NCBI RefSeq assembly: GCF_028682455.1
Contig: NZ_JANHLD010000001.1
Span: 1,714,001 to 1,778,000, forward strand
Length of the DNA stretch: 64,000 bases
DNA from: Pseudomonas putida
GTDB taxonomy: Bacteria > Pseudomonadota > Gammaproteobacteria > Pseudomonadales > Pseudomonadaceae
Reading direction: 5' to 3'
The position numbers and the translations under genes were made by a program. Below the pieces are notes generated by a model. The model was given only the letters and a program-made list of their open reading frames with translations, ran no database searches and had not been told where the DNA came from. Shown piece after piece: positions 33,071 to 42,616 of this stretch. The first letter of the stretch is position 1. Each line of letters begins with the position of its first letter.

Positions 33071-33095
33071 ACCCACCCAGGAAGGGGTCAATGCA

Positions 33096-35807
33096 ATGGT
33101 GGCAATGATGAACCTGGTGCCGGGTGAAGGTGTACCGCGTCGGCCTGGCGATGAGGCCGAGGTCGACAGCGATCCGGGCGAGACCGCCGAGTGGCTGGAG
33201 GCGCTGGAGTCGACCCTGCATCACTGCGGCCCACAGCGGGCCCGATTCTTGTTGGAGCAGCTTGAGGCGCATGCGCTGGAGCTGGGCGTGGCCCGTGGCG
33301 TGCAGGCATTCTCGGCCTACCGCAACAGTGTCCCGGTCGAACAGCAAGGCGCCTACCCCGGTGACCTGGAGCTCGAAGAGCGGATCACCAGCCTGCTGCG
33401 CTGGAATGCGCTGGCAATGGTGATGCGGGCCAATCACGCCTACGGCGATCTGGGCGGGCACATCGCCAGTTATGCCTCGGCGGCGGAGATTTTCGAGGTT
33501 GGCTTCCAGCATTTTTTCCGGGGTGACGATGGCGGCGAGCAACGCAGCGCCGACCTGGTGTTCTTCCAACCTCATTCGGCGCCAGGTATCTACGCCCGGG
33601 CGTTCCTTGAAGGGCGCCTGAGCGAGGAGCAACTTGCCAGCTATCGCCAGGAAGTTGCGGGCAATGGATTGTGTTCATATCCGCACCCCTGGCTGATGCC
33701 GGACTTCTGGCAGTTCCCTACCGGTTCGATGGGTATCGGTCCGATCAACGCGATCTACCAGGCGCGTTTCATGCGTTACCTGCAGCATCGCAACCTGGCC
33801 GACACCTCGCAGCGGCATGTGTGGGGCGTGTTCGGCGATGGTGAAATGGACGAGCCCGAGTCGATCGCTGGCCTGACCCTGGCGGCGCGCGAGCAACTGG
33901 ATAACCTGACTTTCGTGGTCAACTGCAACCTGCAGCGCCTCGACGGACCGGTGCGTGGCAATGGCCAGATTATCCAGGAGCTTGAGTCCCTGTTCAGCGG
34001 TGCCGGCTGGAATGTGATCAAGGTGCTGTGGGGTTCGGAATGGGATGCTTTGTTTGCCCGCGACACCGAGCATGTGTTGCTGCGTCAGTTGGCGGCAACG
34101 CCCGATGGCCAGTTCCAGAACCTGGGGGCCAAGGACGGTGCCTATAACCTCGAGCATTTTTTCAACCAGCACCCGGCCCTGCAAAAGCTGGTGGAGCACA
34201 TGAGTTCGGCCGAGATCAACGGGCTCAAGCGCGGTGGCCACGATCTGCGCAAACTGTACGTTGCCTTTGCTGCCGCCAAGGCGTGCAAGGGGCGGCCGAC
34301 GGCGATCCTGGCCAAGACCAAGAAAGGCTACGGCATGAGTGCGGCCGGTGAGTCGAAGATGACCGCACACCAGGCCAAGAAGCTCGATGTCCAGGCGTTG
34401 CTGGCCTTTCGCGACCGCTTCCACTTGCCGCTGAGCGACAGCCAGGTCGAGCAGTTGCAGTTCTATCGTCCGGCCGACGACAGCCCGGAGCTGCGTTATC
34501 TGCGCGAGCGCCGCGCGGCCCTTGGCGGCCCGTTGCCAAGGCGTCGCAGCGATGTGCCGCCGGTACCGGTCCCCAGCCTCGAAACCATGGGCGCCTTCGC
34601 ACTGCAGGCTGATGGCAAGGAGATGTCCACCACCATGGCGGCGGTACGCATGCTGGGCGCCTGGCTCAAGGCACCGGCACTGGGGCCACGGGTGGTGCCG
34701 ATTGTTGCCGACGAGGCACGCACCTTTGGCATGGCCAGCCTGTTCCGGCAGATCGGTATCTACTCTCCCCTGGGGCAGTGCTATGAGCCCGAGGATGCCG
34801 GTTCGCTGTTGTCGTACAAGGAAGCACGCGATGGCCAGCTGCTGGAGGAGGGCATTACCGAGGCGGGAGCGATGTCGTCCTGGGTGGCAGCGGCCACCGC
34901 CTACGCAGTACATGGTGAGCCGATGCTGCCGGTGTACATCTATTACTCGATGTTTGGCTTCCAGCGGGTCGGTGACCTGATCTGGGCCGCGGCCGACCAG
35001 CGTGCCCGCGGCCTGTTGCTCGGTGCCACCGCCGGGCGCACCACCCTTGGTGGCGAGGGGCTCCAGCACCAGGACGGCTCTAGCCTGGTCATGGCGTCGA
35101 TGGTGCCCAACTGCCGTGCCTGGGAGCCGTGTTTTGCCGGCGAGTTGGCGGTGATCCTCGAATATGCCGCCAGGCGCATGCTCACCGAGCAGCGCGACGA
35201 GTTTCACTACGTGGCGGTCATGAACGAGAACTATCCACAGCCATCCCTGCCCGAGCAGGTGCATGAAGAGGTGTTGCGCGGCATGTACCGTTATGTCGAA
35301 CAGCGGGTAGTCGATGCGCGGGGGCGGGTACGCCTGTTGGGCTCCGGGGCGATCTTGCGCGAAGTCATTGCTGCCAGTGAATTGCTGGCCAGCGACTGGC
35401 AGATTGAGAGCGACGTGTTCAGTGTCACCAGCTTCAGCGAACTGGCCCGCGAAGCGCGGGAGGTGGATCGCTCCAGCCGCCTGGGGCAGGGGACGGGATT
35501 AGTCAGCCATGTGCACCGCTGCCTGGACGGGAGCGCGCCGGTGATTGCCGCCACCGACTACGTGCGCGCCTGGCCACAATTGATCGCCGAATACGTGCAG
35601 GCACCTTACGTGACCCTGGGCACCGATGGCTTTGGTCGCAGCGATACCCGCCTACAGCTGCGACGGTTCTTCGAGGTCGATCGCTTCAGTGTCGTGCTGG
35701 CCAGCCTGCACAGCCTGGTGCGCCAGGGTGGGATCGACCAGCACGTGCTGGACCAGGCGTTGGAGCGCTACGGGTATCGGGAGGGTGGGGCGCCCTGGTG
35801 TTGTTGA
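33096..35807 (+). CDS. mdeB: 2-ketobutyrate/pyruvate dehydrogenase E1-like protein MdeB
   Basis: Homodimeric AceE-type E1 decarboxylase, 903 residues. TPP motif GDGEMDEPES runs to NCNLQRLDGPVRG; other AceE-like blocks are LMPDFWQFPTGSMGIGPI, ILAKTKKGYGM and GRTTLGGEGLQHQDGSS. I chose ATG 33096 (GGAAGGGG 8 nt upstream); a GTG at 33063 inside the mdeA end is an alternative adding 11 codons. No E2 or E3 gene follows, so it must borrow the PDH E2/E3 or act alone. In P. putida mdeB is linked to removal of the 2-ketobutyrate made by MdeA. Confidence 0.9.
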   Translation: MVAMMNLVPGEGVPRRPGDEAEVDSDPGETAEWLEALESTLHHCGPQRARFLLEQLEAHALELGVARGVQAFSAYRNSVPVEQQGAYPGDLELEERITSLLRWNALAMVMRANHAYGDLGGHIASYASAAEIFEVGFQHFFRGDDGGEQRSADLVFFQPHSAPGIYARAFLEGRLSEEQLASYRQEVAGNGLCSYPHPWLMPDFWQFPTGSMGIGPINAIYQARFMRYLQHRNLADTSQRHVWGVFGDGEMDEPESIAGLTLAAREQLDNLTFVVNCNLQRLDGPVRGNGQIIQELESLFSGAGWNVIKVLWGSEWDALFARDTEHVLLRQLAATPDGQFQNLGAKDGAYNLEHFFNQHPALQKLVEHMSSAEINGLKRGGHDLRKLYVAFAAAKACKGRPTAILAKTKKGYGMSAAGESKMTAHQAKKLDVQALLAFRDRFHLPLSDSQVEQLQFYRPADDSPELRYLRERRAALGGPLPRRRSDVPPVPVPSLETMGAFALQADGKEMSTTMAAVRMLGAWLKAPALGPRVVPIVADEARTFGMASLFRQIGIYSPLGQCYEPEDAGSLLSYKEARDGQLLEEGITEAGAMSSWVAAATAYAVHGEPMLPVYIYYSMFGFQRVGDLIWAAADQRARGLLLGATAGRTTLGGEGLQHQDGSSLVMASMVPNCRAWEPCFAGELAVILEYAARRMLTEQRDEFHYVAVMNENYPQPSLPEQVHEEVLRGMYRYVEQRVVDARGRVRLLGSGAILREVIAASELLASDWQIESDVFSVTSFSELAREAREVDRSSRLGQGTGLVSHVHRCLDGSAPVIAATDYVRAWPQLIAEYVQAPYVTLGTDGFGRSDTRLQLRRFFEVDRFSVVLASLHSLVRQGGIDQHVLDQALERYGYREGGAPWCC

Positions 35808-35833
35808 GGCGTACGCCCGCCGACGCTCGAATG

Positions 35834-35869
35834 AAAATGCCCCGCCTCTTTCGAGGCGGGGCATTTTTT
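35834..35869. terminator. Bidirectional terminator between mdeB and zapG
   Basis: AAAATGCCCCGCCTC and GAGGCGGGGCATTTT are perfect 15-bp arms around a TTTC loop, with T-runs in both directions. It serves the convergent mdeAB and zapG transcripts. Confidence 0.95.
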
Positions 35870-35904
35870 GTACTTGCATGGCTGGCGCAAATCGCCAGCC
35901 CCAC

Positions 35905-36342
35905 TCAATTGCGCTTGAGCCCGTACTGCTCATCCAGCATGCCTGGGGCGTTCGGCGCCTTCGGTGCGTAGTCGCGGGGTACTTCGGTGTCCTTTGGCGG
36001 TGTCAGGCGATCACGCGGAGCCTGGGTGGCTTCCGAGTGCAGGGCGGCCAGCAGGCGCTGGCGGGTCAGTTCGTCCAGGGCCAGGCGGTTGGCGCCATCG
36101 GCCAGGTGATCCTGGACTTCCTGGTAACTCTGGGTCAGTTTTTTGACCAGTGCAGCCGTACTGTTGAAGTGGGTAACCACCTCATTCTGGTAGCTGTCGA
36201 AACGTTCCTGGATATCATCCAGCTGACGCTGGGTGCTGCTCGGCGCCGCATTGGGCAACAGGCGGGCGACCAGGAAACCAACGACGACGCCCACGACGAG
36301 GGCCAGGGTCGGCAACAACCAAACTAAGAGCGAGAGTTCCAC
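35905..36342 (-). CDS. zapG: YhcB/ZapG family inner-membrane protein
   Basis: DUF1043 protein of 145 residues. One N-terminal membrane anchor (about 4-28) and a long coiled-coil region (about 38-95: RQLDDIQERFDSYQNEVVTHF). E. coli YhcB (ZapG) links cell elongation, division and envelope synthesis. The start is a GTG at 36342 with GAGGAAGG 5 nt upstream. The C-terminus (about 95-145) is charged and proline-rich, LDEQYGLKRN. Confidence 0.9.
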   Translation of the reverse strand: MELSLLVWLLPTLALVVGVVVGFLVARLLPNAAPSSTQRQLDDIQERFDSYQNEVVTHFNSTAALVKKLTQSYQEVQDHLADGANRLALDELTRQRLLAALHSEATQAPRDRLTPPKDTEVPRDYAPKAPNAPGMLDEQYGLKRN

Positions 36343-36479
36343 GAGTCCTTCCTCTATAAACGGCTTTGCTTTACGTTAACGGCTCGGACCTGCGCTGTAT
36401 ACCGCGAACGCTCGCAATATCTCAGACAGAATCTTTCAGCTAGACGAGTCGACCCTTTCCGAGGTCACGGAGTTTATCC

Positions 36480-37115
36480 TTGCTTATCCGCGAAACCCCC
36501 GTATTCATCGATGGCCCGGTCGGCCAATTGGAAGCCTTGTACCTGGATGTCGCCGATGCACGCGGCATCGTGCTGTTGTGCCACCCCAACCCGGTGCAGG
36601 GAGGGACCATGACCAACAAGGTGGTATCGATGCTCCAGCGCACCGCTCGCGATGCCGGCTATATCACCTTGCGTTTCAACTACCGTGGCGTGGGCGCCAG
36701 CGCCGGCAGCCATGACATGGGCAGCGGTGAGGTGGACGATGCCCAGGCGGCAGCGGCCTGGTTGCTCGAAAAGCACCCGCAACTGCCATTGACCTTGATG
36801 GGGTTCTCCTTCGGCGGCTTCGTTGCAGCAAGCCTTGGCGGACGCCTGGAAGCCGATGGTGTCGCACTCAAGCAACTGTTCATGGTCGCCCCGGCGGTGA
36901 TGCGCTTGAAGGATCACGACGCCGTGCCGCAAGCCTGTGCCCTTAGCGTGATCCAGCCCGATACCGACGAGGTCATCGATCCGCAGGTCGTCTACGACTG
37001 GTCGGACGCACTCCCACGCCCCCATGAGCTGCTGAAAGTGGCAGAATGCGGACACTTTTTCCACGGCAAGCTCACCGACCTCAAGGATCTGGTGCTGCCG
37101 CGCCTTTCGAACTGA
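36480..37115 (+). CDS. Alpha/beta hydrolase (YsgA/dienelactone-type small hydrolase)
   Basis: Cytosolic hydrolase of 211 residues. It has VLLCHPNPVQGGTMTNKVV, RFNYRGVGASAGSHD, nucleophile elbow GFSFGG, a late Asp in SVIQPDTDEVIDP and His in ECGHFFHG. The start is a TTG at 36480 with GGAG 8 nt upstream; the next ATG lies inside the conserved region. Divergent from zapG and immediately upstream of trpS (24 nt), a common Pseudomonas arrangement. Substrate unknown. Confidence 0.9.
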   Translation: MLIRETPVFIDGPVGQLEALYLDVADARGIVLLCHPNPVQGGTMTNKVVSMLQRTARDAGYITLRFNYRGVGASAGSHDMGSGEVDDAQAAAAWLLEKHPQLPLTLMGFSFGGFVAASLGGRLEADGVALKQLFMVAPAVMRLKDHDAVPQACALSVIQPDTDEVIDPQVVYDWSDALPRPHELLKVAECGHFFHGKLTDLKDLVLPRLSN

Positions 37116-37139
37116 TACAAGCCTGATAAGCGATTACCC

Positions 37140-38489
37140 ATGACTACGCGCATCCTTACCGGTATCACCACCACGGGCACGCCTCACCTGGGCAACTACG
37201 CCGGTGCCATCCGCCCGGCGATCCTCGCCAGCCGTGAGCCAGGTGTCGACTCGTTCTACTTTCTGGCCGACTACCACGCCCTGATCAAGTGCGATGACCC
37301 GCAACGCATCCAGCGTTCGCGTCTGGAAATCGCCGCGACCTGGCTGGCCGGTGGCCTGGACCCTGAGCGCGTGACCTTTTATCGCCAGTCCGACATTCCT
37401 GAAATCCCCGAGCTGACCTGGCTGCTGACCTGCGTGGCGGCCAAGGGCCTGCTCAACCGTGCCCATGCCTACAAGGCCTCGGTGGACAAGAACCTGGAGA
37501 ACGGTGAAGACCCGGATGCCGGTATCAGCATGGGCCTGTACAGCTACCCGGTACTGATGGCTGCCGACATCCTGATGTTCAACGCCAACAAGGTGCCGGT
37601 CGGCCGCGACCAGATCCAGCATGTGGAAATGGCCCGTGATATCGGCCAGCGCTTCAACCACCTGTTTGGCCAGGGCAAGGAATTCTTCGCCATGCCTGAA
37701 GCGCTGATCGAGGAAAGCGTCGCCACGCTGCCGGGCCTGGACGGTCGCAAGATGTCCAAGAGCTACGACAACACCATTCCGTTGTTCACCAGCGCCAAGG
37801 ACATGAAAGACGCCATTTCGCGCATCGTCACTGACTCGCGTGCCCCAGGCGAAGCCAAGGACCCGGACAACTCGCATCTGTTCACGCTGTTCCAGGCCTT
37901 CGCCACCCCCGCCCAAGCCGACGAGTTCCGCAGCGAATTGCTGCAGGGCCTGGGTTGGGGCGAGGCCAAGCAGCGTCTGTTCCAACTGCTCGACGGTCAG
38001 CTGAGCGAGCCGCGCGAGCGCTATCACCAGTTGATCAGTCGTCCGGGCGACCTCGAAGACATCCTGCTGGCTGGTGCGCAAAAAGCCCGCAAGGTCGCCA
38101 CCCCGTTCCTGGCTGAACTGCGCGAAGCGGTGGGCCTGCGCTCGTTCCGCAACATCGAGCAGGGTACCGCCCAGATCAAGAAGAAGGCAGCCAAGGCAGC
38201 GCGCTTCGTCAGCTTCCGCGAAGACGATGGCAGCTTCCGGTTCCGCCTGCTGGCCGCTGACGGCGAGCAGTTGCTGCTGTCGCGCAACTTCGCCGATGGC
38301 AAGACCGCCGGTGCCGTGAGCAAGCAACTGCAACAGGGCGCGGAGCTGGATGTGCGCACTGAAGGCCTGGGCTTCAGCCTGTGGCTGGAAGGCCGGTGCG
38401 TTGCCGACGGCCCGCAGCTGGCCGACGATGCGGCGCGCGATGCCGCGATCGAGAGCTTGCGTGCTGCCCTGCAGCCGCAGCAGGACTGA
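37140..38489 (+). CDS. trpS: Tryptophanyl-tRNA synthetase TrpS with C-terminal extension
   Basis: Charges tRNA-Trp with tryptophan. Class I signatures are [13 protein letters not shown] (HIGH-like) at about 11-23 and [12 protein letters not shown] (KMSKS) near 200. The 449-residue length is about 115 more than the compact E. coli and Bacillus enzymes. The extra region (about 355-435) includes [19 protein letters not shown], which resembles the small YegP/DUF1508 fold. A stem near 38523 may terminate the transcript. Confidence 0.95.
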   Translation: MTTRILTGITTTGTPHLGNYAGAIRPAILASREPGVDSFYFLADYHALIKCDDPQRIQRSRLEIAATWLAGGLDPERVTFYRQSDIPEIPELTWLLTCVAAKGLLNRAHAYKASVDKNLENGEDPDAGISMGLYSYPVLMAADILMFNANKVPVGRDQIQHVEMARDIGQRFNHLFGQGKEFFAMPEALIEESVATLPGLDGRKMSKSYDNTIPLFTSAKDMKDAISRIVTDSRAPGEAKDPDNSHLFTLFQAFATPAQADEFRSELLQGLGWGEAKQRLFQLLDGQLSEPRERYHQLISRPGDLEDILLAGAQKARKVATPFLAELREAVGLRSFRNIEQGTAQIKKKAAKAARFVSFREDDGSFRFRLLAADGEQLLLSRNFADGKTAGAVSKQLQQGAELDVRTEGLGFSLWLEGRCVADGPQLADDAARDAAIESLRAALQPQQD

Positions 38490-38522
38490 ACAGGCAGACG
38501 CAAGTCTGATTGCCATTATCCG

Positions 38523-38551
38523 GGGCCGTCGCTACAGTGACGGCCCGCTTT
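38523..38551 (+). terminator. Probable terminator between trpS and zapE
   Basis: GGGCCGTC and GACGGCCC form an 8-bp stem followed by a short T-run (CGCTTTTGTT). Moderate terminator. Confidence 0.6.
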
Positions 38552-38571
38552 TGTTACCTTGCTAACGAATT

Positions 38572-39666
38572 ATGACGCCCCTAGAACGATATCAAGCAGA
38601 TCTGAAACGTCCCGAATTCTTCCATGACGCGGCGCAGGAAACAGCGGTGCGTCATCTGCAGCGCCTCTACGACGATCTGATCGCGGCGCAGAACAACAAG
38701 CCGGGCGTGTTCGGCAAGTTGTTTGGCAAGAAGGAGCAGGCGCCGGTCAAGGGCTTGTATTTCTGGGGTGGGGTAGGGCGCGGTAAAACCTACCTGGTGG
38801 ATACCTTCTTCGAAGCGCTGCCGTTCAAGCAGAAGGTGCGTACGCACTTCCACCGCTTCATGAAGCGCGTGCACGAGGAAATGAAAACCCTCAAGGGCGA
38901 GAAGAACCCGCTGACCATCATCGCCAAGCGTTTCTCCGAAGAGGCGCGGGTGATCTGCTTCGATGAATTCTTCGTTTCCGACATCACCGACGCCATGATC
39001 CTCGGCACCTTGATGGAGGAGCTGTTCAAAAACGGCGTCACCCTGGTGGCTACCTCCAACATCGTGCCGGACGGCCTGTACAAGGACGGCCTGCAGCGTG
39101 CGCGCTTTCTGCCGGCTATCGCCCTGATCAAGCAGAACACCGATATCGTCAACGTCGACAGCGGCGTCGATTATCGCCTGCGTCACCTGGAGCAGGCCGA
39201 GCTGTTCCACTTCCCGCTGGACGAAGCGGCCCACGAAAGCCTGCGCAAGAGCTTCAAGGCGCTGACGCCGGAGTGTACCCAGGCGGTCGAGAACGACGTG
39301 CTGGTGATCGAGAACCGTGAAATTCGTGCCCTGCGTACCTGTGACGACGTGGCCTGGTTCGAATTCCGCGAACTGTGCGACGGCCCGCGCAGCCAGAACG
39401 ACTACATCGAGCTGGGCAAGATCTTCCATGCCGTGCTGCTCAGCGACGTCGAGCAGATGAGCGTTGCCACTGATGACATCGCCCGGCGGTTCATCAACAT
39501 GGTCGACGAGTTCTATGACCGCAACGTCAAGCTGATCATCTCGGCTGAAGTTGAGCTCAAGGACCTGTACACCGGCGGTCGCCTGACCTTCGAGTTCCAG
39601 CGTACCCTCAGCCGGTTGCTGGAAATGCAGTCCCACGAATTCCTTTCGCGGGCGCATAAGCCTTAA
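38572..39666 (+). CDS. zapE: Cell division ATPase ZapE (AFG1-like)
   Basis: AFG1/ZapE AAA-type ATPase, 364 residues, the usual length. Walker A GGVGRGKT at about 65-72, Walker B VICFDEFFVSD, then SNIVPDGLYKDGLQR and arginine-rich elements. E. coli ZapE is recruited late to the division ring under stress. Single gene, closed by a perfect 24-bp hairpin. Confidence 0.94.
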   Translation: MTPLERYQADLKRPEFFHDAAQETAVRHLQRLYDDLIAAQNNKPGVFGKLFGKKEQAPVKGLYFWGGVGRGKTYLVDTFFEALPFKQKVRTHFHRFMKRVHEEMKTLKGEKNPLTIIAKRFSEEARVICFDEFFVSDITDAMILGTLMEELFKNGVTLVATSNIVPDGLYKDGLQRARFLPAIALIKQNTDIVNVDSGVDYRLRHLEQAELFHFPLDEAAHESLRKSFKALTPECTQAVENDVLVIENREIRALRTCDDVAWFEFRELCDGPRSQNDYIELGKIFHAVLLSDVEQMSVATDDIARRFINMVDEFYDRNVKLIISAEVELKDLYTGGRLTFEFQRTLSRLLEMQSHEFLSRAHKP

Positions 39667-39689
39667 AAGGCAGCGGCAAGCCAAACGCT

Positions 39690-39749
39690 ATAAGCGGCAA
39701 GAAGGGGCAAGGGAGGTGTGATCCGCCCTTGCCCCTTCTTGCCGCTTAT
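39690..39749. terminator. Perfect 24-bp inverted repeat between zapE and the GlxA-type regulator
   Basis: The arms 39690-39713 and 39726-39749 are exact inverse complements of 24 bp around a 12-nt loop. They lie between convergent genes, 23 nt after zapE and 21 nt after the regulator. No strong T-run, so ends of both messages are a guess, but it is far beyond chance. Confidence 0.8.
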
Positions 39750-39770
39750 TATTTGGAGCCGGGGAGGCCT

Positions 39771-40769
39771 TCAGGCCTCCTGCATGAACTGTTGTCGGTA
39801 CTGGTTCGGCGACAGTTCGGTGTGTTGCCTGAACAGGCGCGCAAAGAAGCTCGCATCGTCATAGCCCACCTCGTAGCTGATGGTCTTGATGCTCTTGCGG
39901 GTACCCGACAGCAAGCCCTTGGCCGTTTCGATCCGCAACCGCTGCAGGTAATGCAGGGGCTTGTCGCCCGTGGCGCTCTGGAAGCGGCGCATGAAGTTGC
40001 GGATGCTCATGCCGTGGTTGCGAGCCACATCCTCGAAGCGGAACTTGTCGGCAAAGTGTTCCTCAAGCCACTGCTGGATTTGCAGGATGACCAGGTCCTG
40101 GTGCAGTTTCTGCCCGCCAAAGCCCATGCGCCCCGGGGTGTAGTTGCGTTGCACTTCATAGAGGGTGTCGCGGGCCACGGCCTGGGCCACATTGGCTCCA
40201 CAGAAACGCTCGATCAGGTAGATATACAGGTCGCACGCCGAGGTGGTGCCGCCGGCGCAGTAGAGGTTGTCGGCGTCGGTGAGGTGCTTGTCCTGGTTCA
40301 GGCTGACCTTGGGGAAGCGTTCGGCGAACTGGTTGAAGAAGCGCCAGTAGGTGGTGGCCTCCTTGCCATCGAGCAGGCCGGCTTCGGCCAGCCAGAACAC
40401 GCCGCTGGCTTCGCCGCACAGTACCGCGCCACGGGCATGCTGTTGCTGCAGCCAGGGCAATACCTGGGGGTAACGCTGGCACAGGGCATCAAAGTCGTCC
40501 CAGAAGGCCGGCAGGATGATCACGTCGGCTTCTTCAAGGCCACCGTCCACCGGTAGCAGGACTTCGCTGAAGCTGCGCACTGGCTCGCCGTCGGGGCTCA
40601 CCAGGCGGGTCTCGAATATCGGCCGCAGCCCCAGGCCCAGTTGCTTGCTGTAGCGCAGGCTGGCGAGGTGGAAAAAGTCCTTGGCCTGCATCAGGGTAGA
40701 CGCGAAGACGTTGTCGATGGCCAGGATACTGACGCGCCGCAAGGACGCGGAGGGTTGGGTAAACATCAT
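39771..40769 (-). CDS. GlxA-family transcriptional regulator (DJ-1/PfpI domain plus AraC HTH)
   Basis: Regulator of 332 residues. The N-terminal class-I glutamine amidotransferase-like domain (about 10-200) has a ligand-sensing elbow GAVLCGEASGVFWLAEAG. The C-terminal AraC HTH (about 225-330) reads MSIRNFMRRFQSATG, ISYEVGYDDASFFARLF. Such proteins control amine or amino-acid catabolism (CdhR, ArgR, GbdR families). ATG 40769 or 40766 may be the start. Target genes cannot be named; the aldo/keto reductase next door is a possible one. Confidence 0.9.
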   Translation of the reverse strand: MMFTQPSASLRRVSILAIDNVFASTLMQAKDFFHLASLRYSKQLGLGLRPIFETRLVSPDGEPVRSFSEVLLPVDGGLEEADVIILPAFWDDFDALCQRYPQVLPWLQQQHARGAVLCGEASGVFWLAEAGLLDGKEATTYWRFFNQFAERFPKVSLNQDKHLTDADNLYCAGGTTSACDLYIYLIERFCGANVAQAVARDTLYEVQRNYTPGRMGFGGQKLHQDLVILQIQQWLEEHFADKFRFEDVARNHGMSIRNFMRRFQSATGDKPLHYLQRLRIETAKGLLSGTRKSIKTISYEVGYDDASFFARLFRQHTELSPNQYRQQFMQEA

Positions 40770-40881
40770 TTTCTTTATTCTTATAGGGTAGAGTGGTCAA
40801 TCACCGGCTGGATCGTCTTATTTTTTGGCCGTTGTGTCTACCCTCGGTTCCCGCGGATTGCACGGGAACCGGTAATGCGCT

Positions 40882-41922
40882 TCAGGGGGCGGGGTTGGGC
40901 TGGTCCTGGTGGATAGCTTCGATCCCTGCCAGCAACTCGTCGGAGAGCTTCAAGTCGAGGCTCGCCAGGTTGCTGTCGAGTTGCTCGAGACTGGTGGCGC
41001 CGATGATGTTGCTGGTGACGAATGGCTGGCGGGTGACGAAGGCCAGGGCCATCTGCGCCGGGTCCAGGCCGTGATCGCGGGCCAGCTTCACGTAACGGCT
41101 GCAGGCCGCCACTGTCTGTGGGTTGGAGTAGCGTGAAAAGCGGCTGAACAGCGTCAGGCGGCCCTTCGCGGGGCGTGCGCCGTTTTCGTACTTGCCCGAG
41201 AGCATGCCGAAGGCCAGGGGCGAGTAGGCCAGCAAGCCGCACTGCTCGCGAATGGCGATTTCTGCCAGGCCGACTTCGAAGCTGCGATTGAGCAGGTTGT
41301 AGGGGTTCTGGATCGACACCGCGCGGCTCCAGCCACGGCTCTCGGCCAGTTGCAGAAACTTCATGGTGCCCCACGGGGTTTCATTGGACAGTCCGATATG
41401 GCGGATCTTGCCGGCCTTGACCTGTTCGTCGAGCACTTCCAGGGTTTCTTCCAGCGGAGTGAAGTGATCCTGGGGAAGGTGCTGGTAGCCCAGCTTGCCG
41501 AAGAAGTTGGTGCTGCGCTCGGGCCAGTGCAGTTGGTAGAGGTCGATCCAGTCGGTCTGCAGGCGCTTGAGGCTGTCGTCCAGGGCCGCGACGATGTGCT
41601 GGCGGTTGTGCTTGAGCTGGCCGTCGCGGATATGGCTGATGCCGTTGCCGGGGCCGGCCACCTTGCTGGCCAGGATCCAGTCGGCACGGTCGCCGCGAGC
41701 CTTGAACCAGTTGCCGATGATCCGCTCGGTGGCCGCGTAGGTTTCGGGGCGGGGTGGAACCGGGTACATCTCCGCGGTATCGATGAAATTGATTCCAGCG
41801 GCCTTGGCGCATTCGATCTGGGCGAACGCCTCGGCCTGCTCGTTCTGTTCTCCCCAGGTCATGGTGCCCAGGCACAGGGCGCTGACCTTGAGGTCGGTAC
41901 GGCCCAGTTGGCGGTAGTCCAT
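40882..41922 (-). CDS. tas: NADP(H)-dependent aldo/keto reductase Tas
   Basis: AKR family protein of 346 residues, same length as E. coli Tas. It shows LGLGTMTWG-like LCLGTMTWGEQN, the catalytic DTAEMYP (Asp, Tyr), the LASKVAGPG lysine, and the C-terminal NADP site AFVTRQPFVTSNIIGATSLEQL (in parts). Transcribed alone, same strand as the GlxA-type regulator. Physiological substrate unknown. Confidence 0.92.
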   Translation of the reverse strand: MDYRQLGRTDLKVSALCLGTMTWGEQNEQAEAFAQIECAKAAGINFIDTAEMYPVPPRPETYAATERIIGNWFKARGDRADWILASKVAGPGNGISHIRDGQLKHNRQHIVAALDDSLKRLQTDWIDLYQLHWPERSTNFFGKLGYQHLPQDHFTPLEETLEVLDEQVKAGKIRHIGLSNETPWGTMKFLQLAESRGWSRAVSIQNPYNLLNRSFEVGLAEIAIREQCGLLAYSPLAFGMLSGKYENGARPAKGRLTLFSRFSRYSNPQTVAACSRYVKLARDHGLDPAQMALAFVTRQPFVTSNIIGATSLEQLDSNLASLDLKLSDELLAGIEAIHQDQPNPAP

Positions 41923-42100
41923 CGGCGTCTCCCTGGCAAAAGAAGCATAAAAGCAGGTTGAATTTTTTTTCGCAATCTGGATAATTCAGCCCCTCTCCGT
42001 GCTGTGGGAGTGATGCCCCGCTTCATAGAAGAACCCTGCCGAATATTGGACGCGCTGACCCGAGCCCCCGATAGCGTCCGTGTGCGGCTGTGTCCTTGAC

Positions 42101-42129
42101 TTGTCAAGGTGCGCACTATCCAGTAAGAT
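42101..42129 (+). promoter_or_regulatory. Sigma-70 promoter of rplM-rpsI
   Basis: TTGTCA (42101-42106), 17 bp, TAAGAT (42124-42129). The -35 matches 5 of 6 and the spacing is ideal. Leaves a leader of about 40 nt. Confidence 0.65.
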
Positions 42130-42173
42130 CCGCCGTCTTAATTTTCGCTGGGCGGCCCCTGAGGCTATAAAGA

Positions 42174-42602
42174 ATGAAAACTTTTACTGCTAAACCGGAA
42201 ACAGTAAAGCGCGACTGGTTCGTAGTTGATGCCGCTGGTCAGACCCTGGGTCGTCTGGCTACCGAAATCGCTAGCCGTCTGCGTGGCAAGCACAAACCAG
42301 AATACACTCCTCACGTTGACACCGGCGACTACATCGTCGTCATCAACGCCGAGCAGATCCGTGTTACTGGCGCCAAAACTACGGACAAAATGTACTACTC
42401 CCACTCCGGCTTCCCGGGCGGTATCAAGGAAATCAACTTCGAGAAGTTGATCGCCAAGGCCCCAGAGCGCGTGATCGAGACCGCGGTTAAAGGCATGCTG
42501 CCTAAAAACCCACTGGGTCGCGACATGTACCGTAAGCTGAAAGTTTATGCGGGCGCTACTCACCCTCATACTGCTCAGCAGCCCCAAGAACTGAAGATTT
42601 AA
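42174..42602 (+). CDS. rplM: 50S ribosomal protein L13
   Basis: Large-subunit protein L13, 142 residues, complete. It starts [20 protein letters not shown] and has [18 protein letters not shown] and [19 protein letters not shown]. Operon with rpsI (14 nt apart). Codon choice is biased as expected for ribosomal proteins. Confidence 0.98.
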   Translation: MKTFTAKPETVKRDWFVVDAAGQTLGRLATEIASRLRGKHKPEYTPHVDTGDYIVVINAEQIRVTGAKTTDKMYYSHSGFPGGIKEINFEKLIAKAPERVIETAVKGMLPKNPLGRDMYRKLKVYAGATHPHTAQQPQELKI

Positions 42603-42616
42603 CGGAATAGTTCATT

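Noticed and set aside
33063..33095. GTG at 33063 as the mdeB start
   Set aside because: It lies inside the last codons of mdeA without a good ribosome-binding site, while ATG 33096 has GGAAGGGG at a proper distance. Kept as an alternative only.
35834..35869. Hairpin as a small RNA gene
   Set aside because: Stem with flanking A and T runs between convergent genes is a classic bidirectional terminator.
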